A stretch of DNA of 64,000 nt from Dryas octopetala (lineage: Eukaryota > Streptophyta > Magnoliopsida > Rosales > Rosaceae). The stretch is from assembly GCA_963921425.1 (NCBI GenBank), contig OY992836.1:16447614-16511613 (forward strand), written 5' to 3'. The notes below the pieces were generated by a model. It was not told the DNA's origin. It saw only the letters and a program-made list of their open reading frames with translations, and searched no databases. The position numbers were made by a program, and so were the translations under genes. Position 1 is the stretch's first letter; every line of letters starts with the position of its first letter. This document shows, one piece after another, positions 12,958-24,671 of this stretch.

Positions 12958-14111
12958 CGCTAACCAGTTCCAAGTCGTCGATACTCAAGATAGGGTTGAG
13001 CTCTCCAAGTGCTGCACACGTTTACAACGCGACCACGTGTACACTTGCTTGGGTTGCACGTCATTTAATAATTAGCCATTGATTAATTTGTCTTTCTTTG
13101 TTCTTTTCCAATTAGTAAATCTATATGTATATTAACTCATTTAAATTTCTATGATTTGTTTACGATTAAGATAGCAAAATGTTAATGGCCAAAAGAAAAA
13201 AAGATCACAAAATGTTAAAATAAATTTTGCAAATGATACACCAAAGATCATGTAGGGCCTTCGATACCCTTGTTTCTACCTAACAGTAGCATAGGCATGC
13301 ATGTATGACTGCAAGTTGAGCACCAAGTTTTGGAAAACACTAGTAGATTTCAATTTGTGGATGTTCGTTTATAAATCTTTAGCTAGATATATAGCTAGCT
13401 CGATCCAAAAGAAAAAGGAGTACTATAATGAAATAATGAATGTCACGAATTTCAAAGTTGATAGTTGAGCTAGCCCTAGCTAGCTAGTTAAATGCTGTAC
13501 ATGATATGTGGTTTTACGAAAGCACTAATTAATGGATGAGATAGATAAGAGAATATGGGCAGAGACTCCAGAGTATGGGAGGAATGGTTGAGATATCTGC
13601 ATCATATTATGTTTAGCTAGCACACCCTTCTTAATTGGTGTGCAATCTCATTTTACACGTGGAGTCATGGATACATACATACAATATATATGTAGGAATG
13701 AGGGATGAAAGTTTTGAATAGAATATGTTAAATAACCATTAAATTCCAAATTCAAACTATCTCAGAAAATAAAATAAAATAAAAATCAAGCTATCTAACT
13801 CAGGAAAAGGAATTCCCCAAATTGGGAGTTGACGTTAACAGTGGTAATATTAATATTACCAATTACTAGCAATAGACATAATGCATGAAATATATGAGTC
13901 TCTTTTGTGAGTATGTAGAGTAGTGTATTATTTAACATTAAAAAAGTATAATATTGTATAAGTGTTTATACGGATCTTAGGTCTCTCCTCTATAGTCTTG
14001 CCAATTGACTTCAAATTGGATGCTATAATTAATTTTCATCATGGTAGTAGAGAAGGTGCACCCATGTGTTGTCCTTCACTATATTTTTAAATTGATCGAT
14101 ATATATAGTTA
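12958..14111. other. AT-rich intergenic DNA
   Basis: A G-box-like CCACGTGT is present near 13034. No coding region or structured RNA gene was recognised. Short GCTAGCTA runs occur near 13390-13490. Confidence 0.45.
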
Positions 14112-14507
14112 GAGTAGTGCTCTAAAATTAACTAGTTAGCAAATTAATACGAAGCTAATCATGCTTTGGGACCACTACATAACTAATCTCATAATCCGAA
14201 CTGTCAATTATTTAGGTCATACTTCAAAGATCATTATAACAAAAAATCAACTAAATCGAAAATCATTTAGTCATCTAATTGAGATCAAATAAATAGACGA
14301 TCAGTGTTTTCGATAAAAGCATATAAATAGTTGTTGTTATAATCAAATGACTAAATGATTTCCGATTTTGGAGATTTTTTACAAAGATGATCTTTGAAGT
14401 AAGGCCTAAAAAATAGACGGTTCGGATTTTGAGATTACATTGTGCGGTGGGCCCAACATGGTGGTTAGCTTTGTATTAACTTACTAACTAGCTAGTTTTA
14501 GAGTATT
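14112..14507. mobile_element. Long fold-back element, copy 2
   Basis: The left arm begins GAGTAGTGCTCTAAAATTAA and the right arm ends CTAGTTTTAGAGTATTCTT, which is its imperfect reverse complement. Inner arms pair CATAATCCGAACTGTCAATT with AATAGACGGTTCGGATTTTG, and GGTCATACTTCAAAGATCAT with TGATCTTTGAAGTAAGGCC. No coding capacity. The centre AAATCATTTAGTCATCTAAT is shared with the neighbouring family members. Confidence 0.65.
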
Positions 14508-16690
14508 CTTGTATATAGTTAATTTAGTTTTTTATTTCTTTTAAATTAAAAAACAAGAAATAAAGCAAAAGAAGATAATACATTTATACTAATTGATTTT
14601 AAATTAACATTAATATATGTCCTAGCTATAAGTTAAATGCTTTTTGTGTATGTACATAATTGGATCATGACAATTATAATATTGCTTTGCTCAATAATAC
14701 GAATCATGGACGCTTGTAAGTGGTCCAATTCCTACGAACATAATCCTAGAATCTAGGTCATGACAAACATTAATTAAACATGTTTCTTTTTTATTCAGAG
14801 GAAGGAGAAGGCGTGAACGGTACCAAACTCTAGAATTCAATGTGAGTTAGCAACTTAGCATATAAGTACTGTTCTACAATAATACTGAAGGCATTGACAT
14901 TTTTTTGTTTTTTATGTTGGTTACCAATTGGTTGATGTTGTAGATGCATACTTGTTATAAATATTACATGAGACTGACAATGAACCTAAATATGAAAAAA
15001 TAATTGCTATGGGATCTAAAATATTGGAATTCCCAATAATTGATACCTAGGGTGCCACTCTAGCTTATTGGTTATGACTAATGATCGACCTCGAAGACAA
15101 TTGAATTTTCATCCACACGTTTCATGATTTGGCAGGACAAGCCAAACCCTAATATAGCTAACCAAAAAGGGGCCAAATTATAATCGAAACCCGAAAAATC
15201 TTTATTAATCAAGCAAATTTACGTACCAGAAATCCTACACGAGTAGTACAGTACAACTCCTAACCACATTAATCAGATTGTAGAGATCGAATTGAAATTA
15301 AAGTCGGCACTCTTAATTAGCTTTGTATATTTGATCAATTAGATTAAGTTTTCTTTATTCAATTATTAATTTGCTTCAACATCTGGGTTGGTAGCGAGAG
15401 AGTCTTCATGGAAGACTCAGGCGTTGGTAGCGGCTGTGATCAAAGGTACGTGGGATATAAATATAATATTTTATAGTCAATGAACAACCATTGTCCTTTA
15501 TTATTCTTATTATTTTAAATGTAGCAATGAGGGTTTAATTTTAAATGTTTTTTTTTTCTCAAATAGTCGAGTAATATAAAATGGTTATCTTGCAAGAATT
15601 TGAATATAGACTATTAGTTATGATGTTATGTTGATTTTTTCTAAAAGTGGAGTTCAAATTCATAATCTAACATAAATATTAAATAGCAAATTACAAATTA
15701 CAAATTACAAATAAGTCAATACATAATTTGTAAATGACAAAAAGGTCGATACATAATTTGCTATTCTATTTTAGTCAATCATATAATTTGAAAAATTACA
15801 TTTTGGTCAATAATCATATGGGCCCCAACCCATTACTGAATTTTTTTTTTAAAGTTTGTTTTACCCTTTTGCCCCCAGCCCATTGTTATAATTTTGATAA
15901 TTATGTTTTGATCAATTGTTGTGCGCTTGTGCGGACCGCAACCCATTGTTTTAGTTTTGATAATTACGTTTTGATCAATAGGTGTGCACATGTGTGGGCC
16001 CCAGCCCATTTTTCAGTTAGGCCCAACGGCCGCCAGCCCATTACCAGATTTTCTCTCTTTCTTTAGCGCTTTTTTAGTTGTATGTGAATTGTGATCTATC
16101 TCTTTTTCGATTTTACAATTGTATGTGACTCCTCTTCTTCTTGGCGTCTACTTGATCAACCTCTTTTTCGAGTTTTATCTAAAAAGGTTTGATTTTTTTT
16201 TTTTGGTTAGTTTTTCAATTTCTATGAATTGTTGTTCAAATTTAGTTGATTTTGATTTTTACCCCTTTTTTTTGTGTTCAAATTTGTTCGACATTATGTT
16301 CTTTAACTTCTAAATTGAAGTTTTATGTAGTAGTTTTAGCTGTTGATTTGTGTTTTTTTTATGTTGATTTAGATGTTTTACTCTATTGGGTTTGATTCTT
16401 CTTTTTTATTGTATTTGTATGACAGTTATAGCTTTGTATGGTGTTGATTTTTTTTTTTTTAGTTTTGTATTTTTGCTTTCAATTTGTATCTGAGTGTAAC
16501 TTTTTATTGATTTCTTTTCTTTGTTTAGAATTACATTGTTCTCTTAGTTTCAGTTTCAGTATATGTACGATAGTATCTGATATTTTAGATCTTTTGTTTA
16601 CTGATTAAAACTTGTTTTTTTGTGAAGTCATGGAGACATATATTGATTGGATCTTTTGTTTACTAATAGTGATTGGATTTCATTGTTTAT
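14508..16690. other. Intergenic DNA with a locally repeated segment
   Basis: No gene was recognised. Between about 15770 and 16020 a segment with GGGCCCCAACCCATT / GGACCGCAACCCATTGTT / GGGCCCCAGCCCATT recurs two to three times beside TTTTGATAATTAYGTTTTGA, so an imperfect tandem duplication is present. From 16100 to 16690 the plus strand is strongly T-rich. The open frames here have a low-complexity, T-driven composition and are not supported as genes. Confidence 0.5.
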
Positions 16691-16695
16691 GTTTT

Positions 16696-17765
16696 AGTAT
16701 ATGTGTGACAGTGTCTGTTTCAGTATTTGTGTGACAGTGTCTGTTTCAGTATCTGTGTAACACTGTTTGTTTCAGTATCAATATGACAGTGTCTATTTCA
16801 GTATATGTTTAAGTTTTACAATTTACAATTTATTGTCAGTGTTTAATATGTTTTTGAAAATATGCGACAATTTCTAATTTAAAATCGACATATTAGACAC
16901 TACTTGACAGTGTTTAATATGCACACTCTCTAACAGTATCTAATATGCACACTGTCTGACAATGTCTAATATTGATGTTAACTAATTTGGAACGCAATTA
17001 GTGAAATATCCCTTTGTGAAGTCAACAATACGTCAATACCCATTGAATTTTTGCTTAAAAGTTTTCTACACTAAAATGTCAAGTTGACAAATGTCTCTTA
17101 TATAAAATTGAGGTACCCAAATTTTCTGATCTTTAATCTATCTAAAATCACAGCAATATAATACAAACTTTTGAAATAGTAATTGTCACACAATTACTGA
17201 TTTTGAATCAGTGACTGTCGCCAAATATTTATGTGACATTATCTGTTTCCATATATGTGTGACAGTATCTATATTGATTTTCAGTATATGTGTGACAATA
17301 TCTCTTTCAGTATACGTGTGACAGTATCTTTTTTAGTATATGTGTGACATTATCAATTTCAGTATTTATGTGACAGTATTTATTTAGGTGTTTACATATA
17401 CTGATTTTCGGTATATGTGTGATAGTATATGTTTAAGTTTTTATATATACTGATTTTTAGTATCTGTGTGACAGTATCTGTCACACAATTATTGATTTCG
17501 AATCAGTAATTGTCACATAGTGTCTAATATGCACACTGTCTGACAGTGTCTAATATGTTTTCGAAAATGTGCAACAATTTCCAATTTAAAATTGGCATAT
17601 TAGATACTGCCTGACAATGTCTAATATGTTTCAGAAACTGTGTGACAATTTTCAATTTAAAATTGGCATATTAGACACTGCCTCTAATATGTTTTTGAAA
17701 CTGTGCGACAATTTTCAATTTAAAATCGGTAACTGTGTGACAATTTTCAATTTAAAAACAGTGTC
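16696..17765. repeat. 26-bp tandem arrays and hairpin-rich repeat block
   Basis: Two arrays have units of the type AGTATATGTGTGACAGTGTC spaced exactly 26 bp apart: unit starts at 16696, 16722, 16748, 16774 and 16800, and at 17283, 17309, 17335 and 17361. Each array is followed by palindromic units built on ATATTAGACACTG...CAGTGTCTAATAT (about 16885-16975 and 17519-17710). Longer repeats starting at 17569, 17639, 17702 and 17734 contain TGTGTGACAATTTTCAATTT. No coding capacity. Confidence 0.75.
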
Positions 17766-17831
17766 TAACATTTTCCCCACATCATTGACCAATATTCATA
17801 CCAATTCCCACAAATCTTGTTATTATATATA

Positions 17832-18229
17832 TGAGGTCCCTTCCGTTAAGGCATACATCAACTTAAACATGATGATGTATGACTTGTGAGACTCACTCCA
17901 TATTGTAATTCGATGATCGAAGCCGTCTATTTTTTAAGTATATATACAAGGATCATCTTTGTAAAAAATTAGATAAATCGGAAATCGTTTAACCATTTGA
18001 TTAAAAGGCCATCATTTCAAGTGTTAATGGAATTCATATATTCATTTATTTATTCTATCACAATTAGATGTCTTAATGGTTTTCGATTTACCTAATTTTT
18101 TGTAAGGATGATCCTTGTATAGAGACTTAAAAAATAGACGGCTTCGATCACAAATTACAATGTGCAGTGGGTCTCATAAGTCATACCTCATCGTGTTTAA
18201 GTTGAGGTATACCTTAACGGAAGAGGCCT
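17832..18229. mobile_element. Long fold-back element, copy 3
   Basis: The arms are long and well preserved. Left: AGGTCCCTTCCGTTAAGGCA, then TACATCAACTTAAACATGAT. Right: ATCGTGTTTAAGTTGAGGTA, then TACCTTAACGGAAGAGGCCT. Inner arms pair CGATGATCGAAGCCGTCTAT with AATAGACGGCTTCGATCACA. The stem is well over 100 bp per arm, with no coding capacity, and its centre is related to copies 1 and 2. Confidence 0.7.
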
Positions 18230-18271
18230 TTTATATGTATATATATAGATATATGTATTTCAATCTCATTT

Positions 18272-18685
18272 AGGTGCGAACATTTGCACGTTTGCACCTA
18301 ACGCCGAGCGCTCGGTAGTGCAAAATTTTGCAGCTACCAAGTGCTCGACGCTGGTTTGTCTGTGTTTATGTTATGGTTTAGTTCCGAAATTTTAGAAAAT
18401 TTTATAGCTACTGAGCGCTCGGCGCTGGTTTGTCGGTGTTTATATTATGGTTTAGTTCCGAAATTTTGAAATTTTTTGCAGCTGCCGAGTGATTGGCATT
18501 GATTTTTCTGCATTTATATTATGATTTAGCTATGAGATTTTGGGTTCGGAGCTAAACCCTAACATAACGCCTCCACCAAGCTCATTATATACCCTAGCTA
18601 AAAGCAAGCTAGCAGCACATGCGTGTATATAAGAAACATTGTCGAGCGCTCGATAACAGGTGCACACCAATAAACATGCGCACCT
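18272..18685. mobile_element. MITE-like element with an internal 74-bp triplication
   Basis: The left end AGGTGCGAACATTTGCACG, followed by CGAGCGCTCGG, mirrors the right end CGAGCGCTCG followed by ACATGCGCACCT. Inside, three direct copies start at about 18332, 18406 and 18480, each 74 bp after the last. They carry GAGCGCTCGGCGCTGGTTTG-type sequence, then TTATGGTTTAGTTCCGAAAT. No coding capacity. Confidence 0.65.
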
Positions 18686-19692
18686 GATTAACTATATATA
18701 CCTCTCGAGCTTCTTAAGGAGGTGGTAACTTATAATATAAGGGATTGTGAAAATTCAAACTAGATCGATGCATGCATATGCAAATATCATCTTGAGGACG
18801 TACTTTAGTTTAGATAATTTATCAAATATATATGATATCGTATTACATGCTAATTAGCTGTATACTTCACAAAAAATTTAGAATATCTTTGGAAAATGAA
18901 TATGAACGTAAATACCATGAAGTGCGTACTCTAAGATTGTAAGAATATTTGATTGGATGGATCACCAAAAACATGCCTATAGAGTCAGTATAGACTATAG
19001 AGAAGCCACGACTATATATAAGAAGATATATTGTCCGTACGTACTTTTAGAACGAGAACGAGAAAGTCTTCAGTAGTAGTAACTAGTAAATGATGCATTT
19101 GTAAATTTGACATTTCACAATCATTCCCTTACACAATATGTGAAAATAAAAGTATATAAATATGAATAGTGAAAATTTGGAAGCAGTTCTACACCTTTTC
19201 AAAATTGTAGTGTGTGGAGAAGAGAGAACATGCAAAAGGAAAAAAGAAAAAAGAAATTAAAAGAAAAATTATTAGTCAAAATTGTCCAGCATCAAATTAA
19301 TTAATTAAAGAACGCAGAGATGTACCATTTGAGGCATTGATTAAACCGTGTTGCTGGCATTTGAATTATAAGTGTGGGACAAAATCTATTCTATTTTCAA
19401 CTTTGTTGATTTGTTCTTGAACTCTTGCATTGTCCCTTCTGTGATCTGCTGGCTTTCTCCGGCCTATATAGCCAGGTTTGAATTTTTCAGTTGATTCATT
19501 CATAATAATAAAAAATAAAAATAAAAACTAAGAAAACACAAGTGCACGAAACGTATAAAGAGTATCATGGGCCGGTTCTTAAGCAAGTTTTTAGGTACGT
19601 ACGTAATTGAGTTTGACTAGCCCCAAGTCTTTGGTGTGTTGCACTAATTAATTGCTATATATTATAGTTTATTCGAATTGCATGTGTGATCG
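18686..19692. other. AT-rich intergenic DNA
   Basis: No coding region, RNA gene or clear repeat was recognised here. Confidence 0.45.
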
Positions 19693-20115
19693 ATAAAGTA
19701 GTCATTAAAAAGTTTCCAAATTTATTGACGAGTCAAAAGAAAAGAGAGTATGTGGCAATTGAATCTAACTATTTTGGATTGACTTGAATTTTAGACTTGT
19801 CTCGTAGATGCCATTGAAGCAATAGAGAATGACTTACCTATTCCCGGGTCAGGAGATATGTGATATCACATAAGAGAGAGAAAGAGAGAGAAATACAGAG
19901 AAGAGAGAGATAGAGACAAAAAGGAGGGTGGGGATAACTCCTGATAAAACCAGGTTGTAGGTAAGTCCTTCTCGAAGCAATATGATAAAGTAGTGTTAAA
20001 CAGTTTTCAAATTTATTGACCAATCAAAAGAAAAGAGAGTGTGGAAATTGAATCTAACTATTTTGGATTGACTTCAATTTTAGACTTGTCCCATAGATGC
20101 CATTGAAGCAATACT
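19693..20115. repeat. Direct duplication separated by a small inverted-repeat element
   Basis: A segment of about 135 bp (19693-19829) recurs at about 19983-20115. Both copies share TCTAACTATTTTGGATTGAC and ATAGATGCCATTGAAGCAAT or close variants. Between them, 19831-19967 begins GACTTACCTATTCCCGGGT and ends AACCAGGTTGTAGGTAAGTC, imperfect inverted ends that suggest a small MITE with a GA-rich interior. Confidence 0.6.
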
Positions 20116-20964
20116 AGCTTGTAGCTTGCTAGCTAGCTACATATATATTACTGTTAATTAGGGCAATCCTCACTATCTTTGCGGACCATGGATATTATAT
20201 TTAACTTATATATTTAATTATTTAAGTCGAACACAAGGTGTATGAGTATTATATGAACTCATTCAAGTATGAAGTTTTATTTCAAAAATTTTTAATACAA
20301 TTATTAGCGGATAATTCAAATTTATTGAGTCACTTTTCTAATGTGAAATTAAATCTATATATATATACAGTTATAAAACCCTGTATTGAAGTAGCTTACA
20401 TGTGCAGTTAAGATCTCTAGTTTGTGTTCCAAAAGCTTGATTAATACCAAAAATGAATTGGCCGGTCCAGCTAACTACCCATTCATTAAGAGATTAATTA
20501 ACATTGTTTTGAAAATGTGCATTTGGTGATCAGACTGAGTTCAAAATTAATTATGTACGTACTCATCTCGGTTCCATATGAATTCAGTCTACGTTGGTAA
20601 GTCCCTAATCAAAAGAAAGAAAAATGCAATCTACGTTGGTCAGTCCTTAATCAAAAGAAGAAAAAAATGCAATCTAGTTGGTAAGTCATATCACATATAA
20701 TTAGCACTTAAATGCATACTTTCATTGATCACTAATTGCAAGCCGACAGAGAGAGAGAGTGAGAGAGAACATAAATATGACTCGAAACGTAGTTATTTTG
20801 TTCTGGTTCTTGATGGTATCACCGTATCAGAAATCATGCAGAAACATTAAAATATTTACTCTTTCACAAATCAACAAGAAAACACATCACTTGGCCAAAA
20901 AAAAAAACAAGAAAACACATCAAATATTCAAATCAAGTTTACCAACAAACGAAAAAAGGACTGT
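20116..20964. other. Distal upstream region of HMGR gene 1
   Basis: Contains a short tandem repeat at about 20588-20690 (CTACGTTGGTAAGTCCCTAA type units, about 50 bp, two and a half copies) and a GA run at 20749-20767. No coding region is supported; the open frame across 20759-21064 overlaps promoter sequence and has no recognisable homology. Confidence 0.45.
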
Positions 20965-21061
20965 CACGTGGAAAAGGTCGGCATCGCAGCTGCATGAGTC
21001 AGCAGTAGTGCATGGGATCCGGTCCGAAGATCCGAATCAGAAAAGACAGACCCGACACGTG
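20965..21061 (+). promoter_or_regulatory. Two G-box motifs upstream of HMGR gene 1
   Basis: CACGTG palindromes lie at 20965-20970 (TCACGTGG) and 21056-21061 (ACACGTGT), about 200 and 115 bp upstream of the TATA box. Such motifs bind bZIP and bHLH factors in light, ABA and jasmonate responses. Function here is inferred only. Confidence 0.5.
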
Positions 21062-21172
21062 TAACACGCTGTACGTGTGGGCCTCTGGTCCAGCTACCTT
21101 AGCTAGCGCGCCAAACCCCCCTTTCTTCTTCTCCACAGTCCACTTCACTCCCTCGCTCTTCTCATTTTTGTC

Positions 21173-21180
21173 TATAAAAA
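21173..21180 (+). promoter_or_regulatory. TATA box of HMGR gene 1
   Basis: TATAAAAA sits 193 bp before the ATG and is followed by CAGTCCAAAACCTCC, a block shared with the leader of HMGR gene 2. A CT-rich leader follows (21260-21280). Confidence 0.65.
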
Positions 21181-21365
21181 CAGTCCAAAACCTCCACTTT
21201 TCCATTTGAGCCATTTTAACAAACCAAACAAACCCCAAATTAATTAATCATTTCCACCCTCTCTCTCTCTCTCTCTCTCCATTTTTTATTTATTTAGAAT
21301 TTTGTTAATTAATCAGTTTGAATCCCCCCATTTCTCTCTAACCGCAGCCAACCTCAAATTAAATA

Positions 21366-24300
21366 ATGGACGTTCGCCGGCGAATTACCCTTCCACCTTC
21401 TCCAGCTCCCGCCGCCGCCGGCGAACCCCTCGTCAACAACAAGAAGAAGAAGAATAAGAAGCAGCAGAAGAATCTGACAGCCTCTGATGCTCTTCCTCTA
21501 CCGCTTTACCTGACCAACGGCCTCTTCTTCACGCTCTTCTTCACAGTCGCCTACTTCCTCCTCCACCGGTGGCGCGAGAAGATCCTCACCTCCACTCCCC
21601 TCCACGTCGTCACGCTCTCCGAGATCGCCGCCCTCTTCTCCCTCTTCGCCTCCGTCATCTACCTCCTCGGCTTCTTCGGCATTGACTTCGTCCAGTCCAT
21701 CTCCCCCCGCACCACCCCACTCCTCGACGACAACTGGGACCACGTCGTCGTCGCCCAAGCACCACCACAACAACAACAACAAAAAGATGAAAATAAAAAC
21801 GACAAGTCGTCGTCGCTTGAAACCGACGAGGAGATCATCCAGTCCGTCGTGTCCGGAACGATGCCGTCATACACTCTCGAGTCCAAACTCGGGGACTGCA
21901 GGAGAGCGGCGTCGATCCGGCGCGAGGCTCTCCAGCTAACGACGCGTCGTTCGCTGGAGGGACTTCCATTACAAGGCTTCGACTACGAATCGGTTTTGGG
22001 ACAGTGCATCGAGATGCCAATTGGGTACGTGCAGGTCCCGGTGGGAATCGCCGGGCCGCTACTTCTGGACGGCGGCGAGTTCAACGTGCCGATGGCGACG
22101 ACGGAGGGTTGCCTGGTGGCGAGCACCAACAGGGGATGCAAGGCCATCTACGCCTCCGGTGGGGCCCACAGCGTGGTGCTCAAGGACGGCATGGCCCGAG
22201 CCCCCGTTGTCCGCTTCGCATCTGCTGCCAGAGCCGCCCAGCTCAAGTTCTTCGTCGAGGACTCAGACAACTTTGATACTCTCGCCCTCGTTTTCAACAG
22301 GTTTCTTCATTTTCATTCATTTTAATTTTGGAATTTCCCTCCTCTTTTTCTTTTAATTTTATTAATTTATTGATTTTATTAAAAACTTGTCTTAAAGTCA
22401 ACAACTCATTATTATTCTTGCATGTTGTGCAATTTTAGGTAATGGGAATTAAATGGAAGTACAATATTCAAACATAGTTCAAAAAAGATTTCTTGCTACT
22501 ACAAGTTAGTAAGCTTTTGGACCAAAAACAAAAAGTTGGTAAACTTAATTATTTTAACCTAATAATTATGTCAGAAAATTACATATTTAGTTTATTTATT
22601 TTATAAGTAGTTCAATTTTGGTCGATAATTTTTTTTAAATTATATTTTAGCGTACTAATTGTTTCATTGGGATTTGTTAATGTATCGTGGTTTTTTTTGT
22701 TTTAACTTTTTGTCCCTTTTATTTTCAATTATTTGTCTACATAGACTACGTGAACATGTAAATAGGAAAGTACATTATTTGTTTTATAGAAAAAAATTAT
22801 TAAGTTGTGTGTATGTTTTTTACTGCACTGTTCAGATCTAGTAGATTTGCAAAGTTGCAAGGTATTCAATGCGCAATAGCAGGGAAGAATCTGTACATGA
22901 GGTTTACATGCGGCACGGGAGATGCCATGGGGATGAACATGATCTCCAAAGGCGTCCAAAATGTTCTTGATTTCCTCCAAAGTGACTTCCCTGACATGGA
23001 TGTTATCGGCATCTCTGGTAATTAAGTTTTCTGCTCACTTTCTGATACTGATCGATTCCTGATCATGAAATATTTATTATATACATTGGTTATAGAAAAA
23101 TTTTGTTTTATATATATATATGTGAGTTTTACTGTTGAATATGAGAAAAAAGTTATACATAATCAACCGAGCTAGTCAAAAATTTCTTTGTAATAAAGTT
23201 TTAATTGAACTGATATTTGAGTAAATGAAACATTTGTCACATCAATTGGGAGAGAAAATTTAGTAAGTAAAGTAGAGCTTAAATGGTTCACATGATTATT
23301 TTTCAATCATTAAGTATGAATTATGTGTCATATGTGTCACAAATATTATTTTCCTTGCTTACTTATCAAAGTCCTACACCAATATTGTCCCTATCGGCAC
23401 CTAATTTAAAGTGGGTTTTTCATTTTATGCAAACAAATATTCTATCCATAATTAATTGCTTAGGTTTGTTGATTCAATATGTGCTTAATTGTTGCAGGAA
23501 ACTTCTGCTCAGACAAGAAACCAGCAGCAGTGAATTGGATTGAAGGGCGAGGCAAATCAGTAGTATGCGAGGCAGTGATCAAGGAGGAGGTGGTGAGGAA
23601 GGTGCTGAAGACCAACGTGGCTGCCCTGGTGGAGCTTAACATGCTCAAAAACCTTACTGGCTCTGCCATGGCTGGTGCTCTTGGTGGCTTCAATGCCCAT
23701 GCCAGCAATGTTGTCTCTGCAATCTACATAGCCACTGGCCAAGACCCTGCTCAGAACGTTGAGAGCTCTCACTGCATCACCATGATGGAGGCTGTCAACG
23801 ATGGCAAGGACCTTCATGTCTCAGTCTCCATGCCTTCCATTGAGGTACAACCGTACAATTTATTAATGCAATGCAAATATATATATGCAGCTAATTAATT
23901 AATGCTTCTTTTAATTGGGTAATCCAATTTATGACTCATGATTAATTCTGAATTTCAAATGAGTTTGAAAGGTGATGCCAATTGTGAAATGAATCCATAG
24001 ACAAATTCAATGCATCCAGAGAAATTTGTCTTTTTTCTCCCTCATAGGATTTAAAAACTCCCGGGTTTGATGGGTTCATGTACGTGGACAGAGAGAGGGT
24101 CGGTCCATTGCTGTGATTCCCAATACTAAAATGCAGATTTTGTTGTGTTTCTTTTGGGAAAGAAAACAATGGTGGTTGGACTAATGATGTGAATCTCTTT
24201 GAGATCTTCAAATATTGAATGGACACTTGAACAATTTTATATATATTACAAAGACGTGTGATATGCACATACATCTTGAACCATTCAAATTGGACGGATT

Positions 24301-24671
24301 TACTTTTTTAAATTATAATAGTATAGATTTTTAAAGTGTTAAATCTGTATGTATAGCATGTGGTTGTATCTTAATTAGACAAACTGGACACCTAATCTGA
24401 ATAAATTTGTTTTAATTTTGCCTTTCAGGTAGGGACAGTAGGAGGAGGAACACAACTTGCATCTCAGTCAGCCTGCTTGAACCTATTGGGAGTGAAGGGT
24501 GCGAGCAGAGAGGCCCCTGGTGCAAACTCAAGGAAGCTAGCCACCATTGTAGCTGGTTCAGTGCTAGCAGGGGAGCTCTCACTCATGTCAGCCCTTGCAG
24601 CTGGGCAGCTTGTCAAGAGCCACATGAAGTACAACAGATCTAGCAGGGATGTCTCAAAACTTGCCTCCTAA
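21366..24671 (+). CDS. HMGR: 3-hydroxy-3-methylglutaryl-CoA reductase, tandem copy 1
   Basis: Rate-limiting enzyme of the cytosolic mevalonate pathway: HMG-CoA + 2 NADPH to mevalonate, at the ER membrane. Four exons, 21366-22300, 22836-23017, 23498-23844 and 24429-24671, join in phase to 568 residues. The N-terminus MDVRRR fits the plant ER arginine motif. Membrane segments are at about residues 45-67 and 86-108, followed by a variable linker with a Gln run. The catalytic domain shows [10 protein letters not shown] (catalytic Glu), [17 protein letters not shown] (Lys), GQDPAQNVE (Asp), GTVGGGT and the C-terminal SHMKYNRSS (His, then a Ser that SnRK1 phosphorylates in family members). All key residues are present, so the enzyme should be active. 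The four-exon structure is typical of plant HMGR. The last exon is almost identical in DNA to that of copy 2. Confidence 0.97.

Noticed and set aside
15734..16066. A 110-codon frame in the T-rich stretch as a possible gene.
   Set aside because: It spans an imperfect DNA duplication and has low-complexity composition with no recognisable domain.
20759..21064. A 101-codon frame just upstream of HMGR copy 1.
   Set aside because: Overlaps the promoter region with G-boxes, Lys/Asn-rich, no homology recognised.
21498..21886. Long minus-strand frames opposite HMGR exon 1.
   Set aside because: They are mirror frames created by GC-rich codon use of the real coding strand; the same happens in copy 2.
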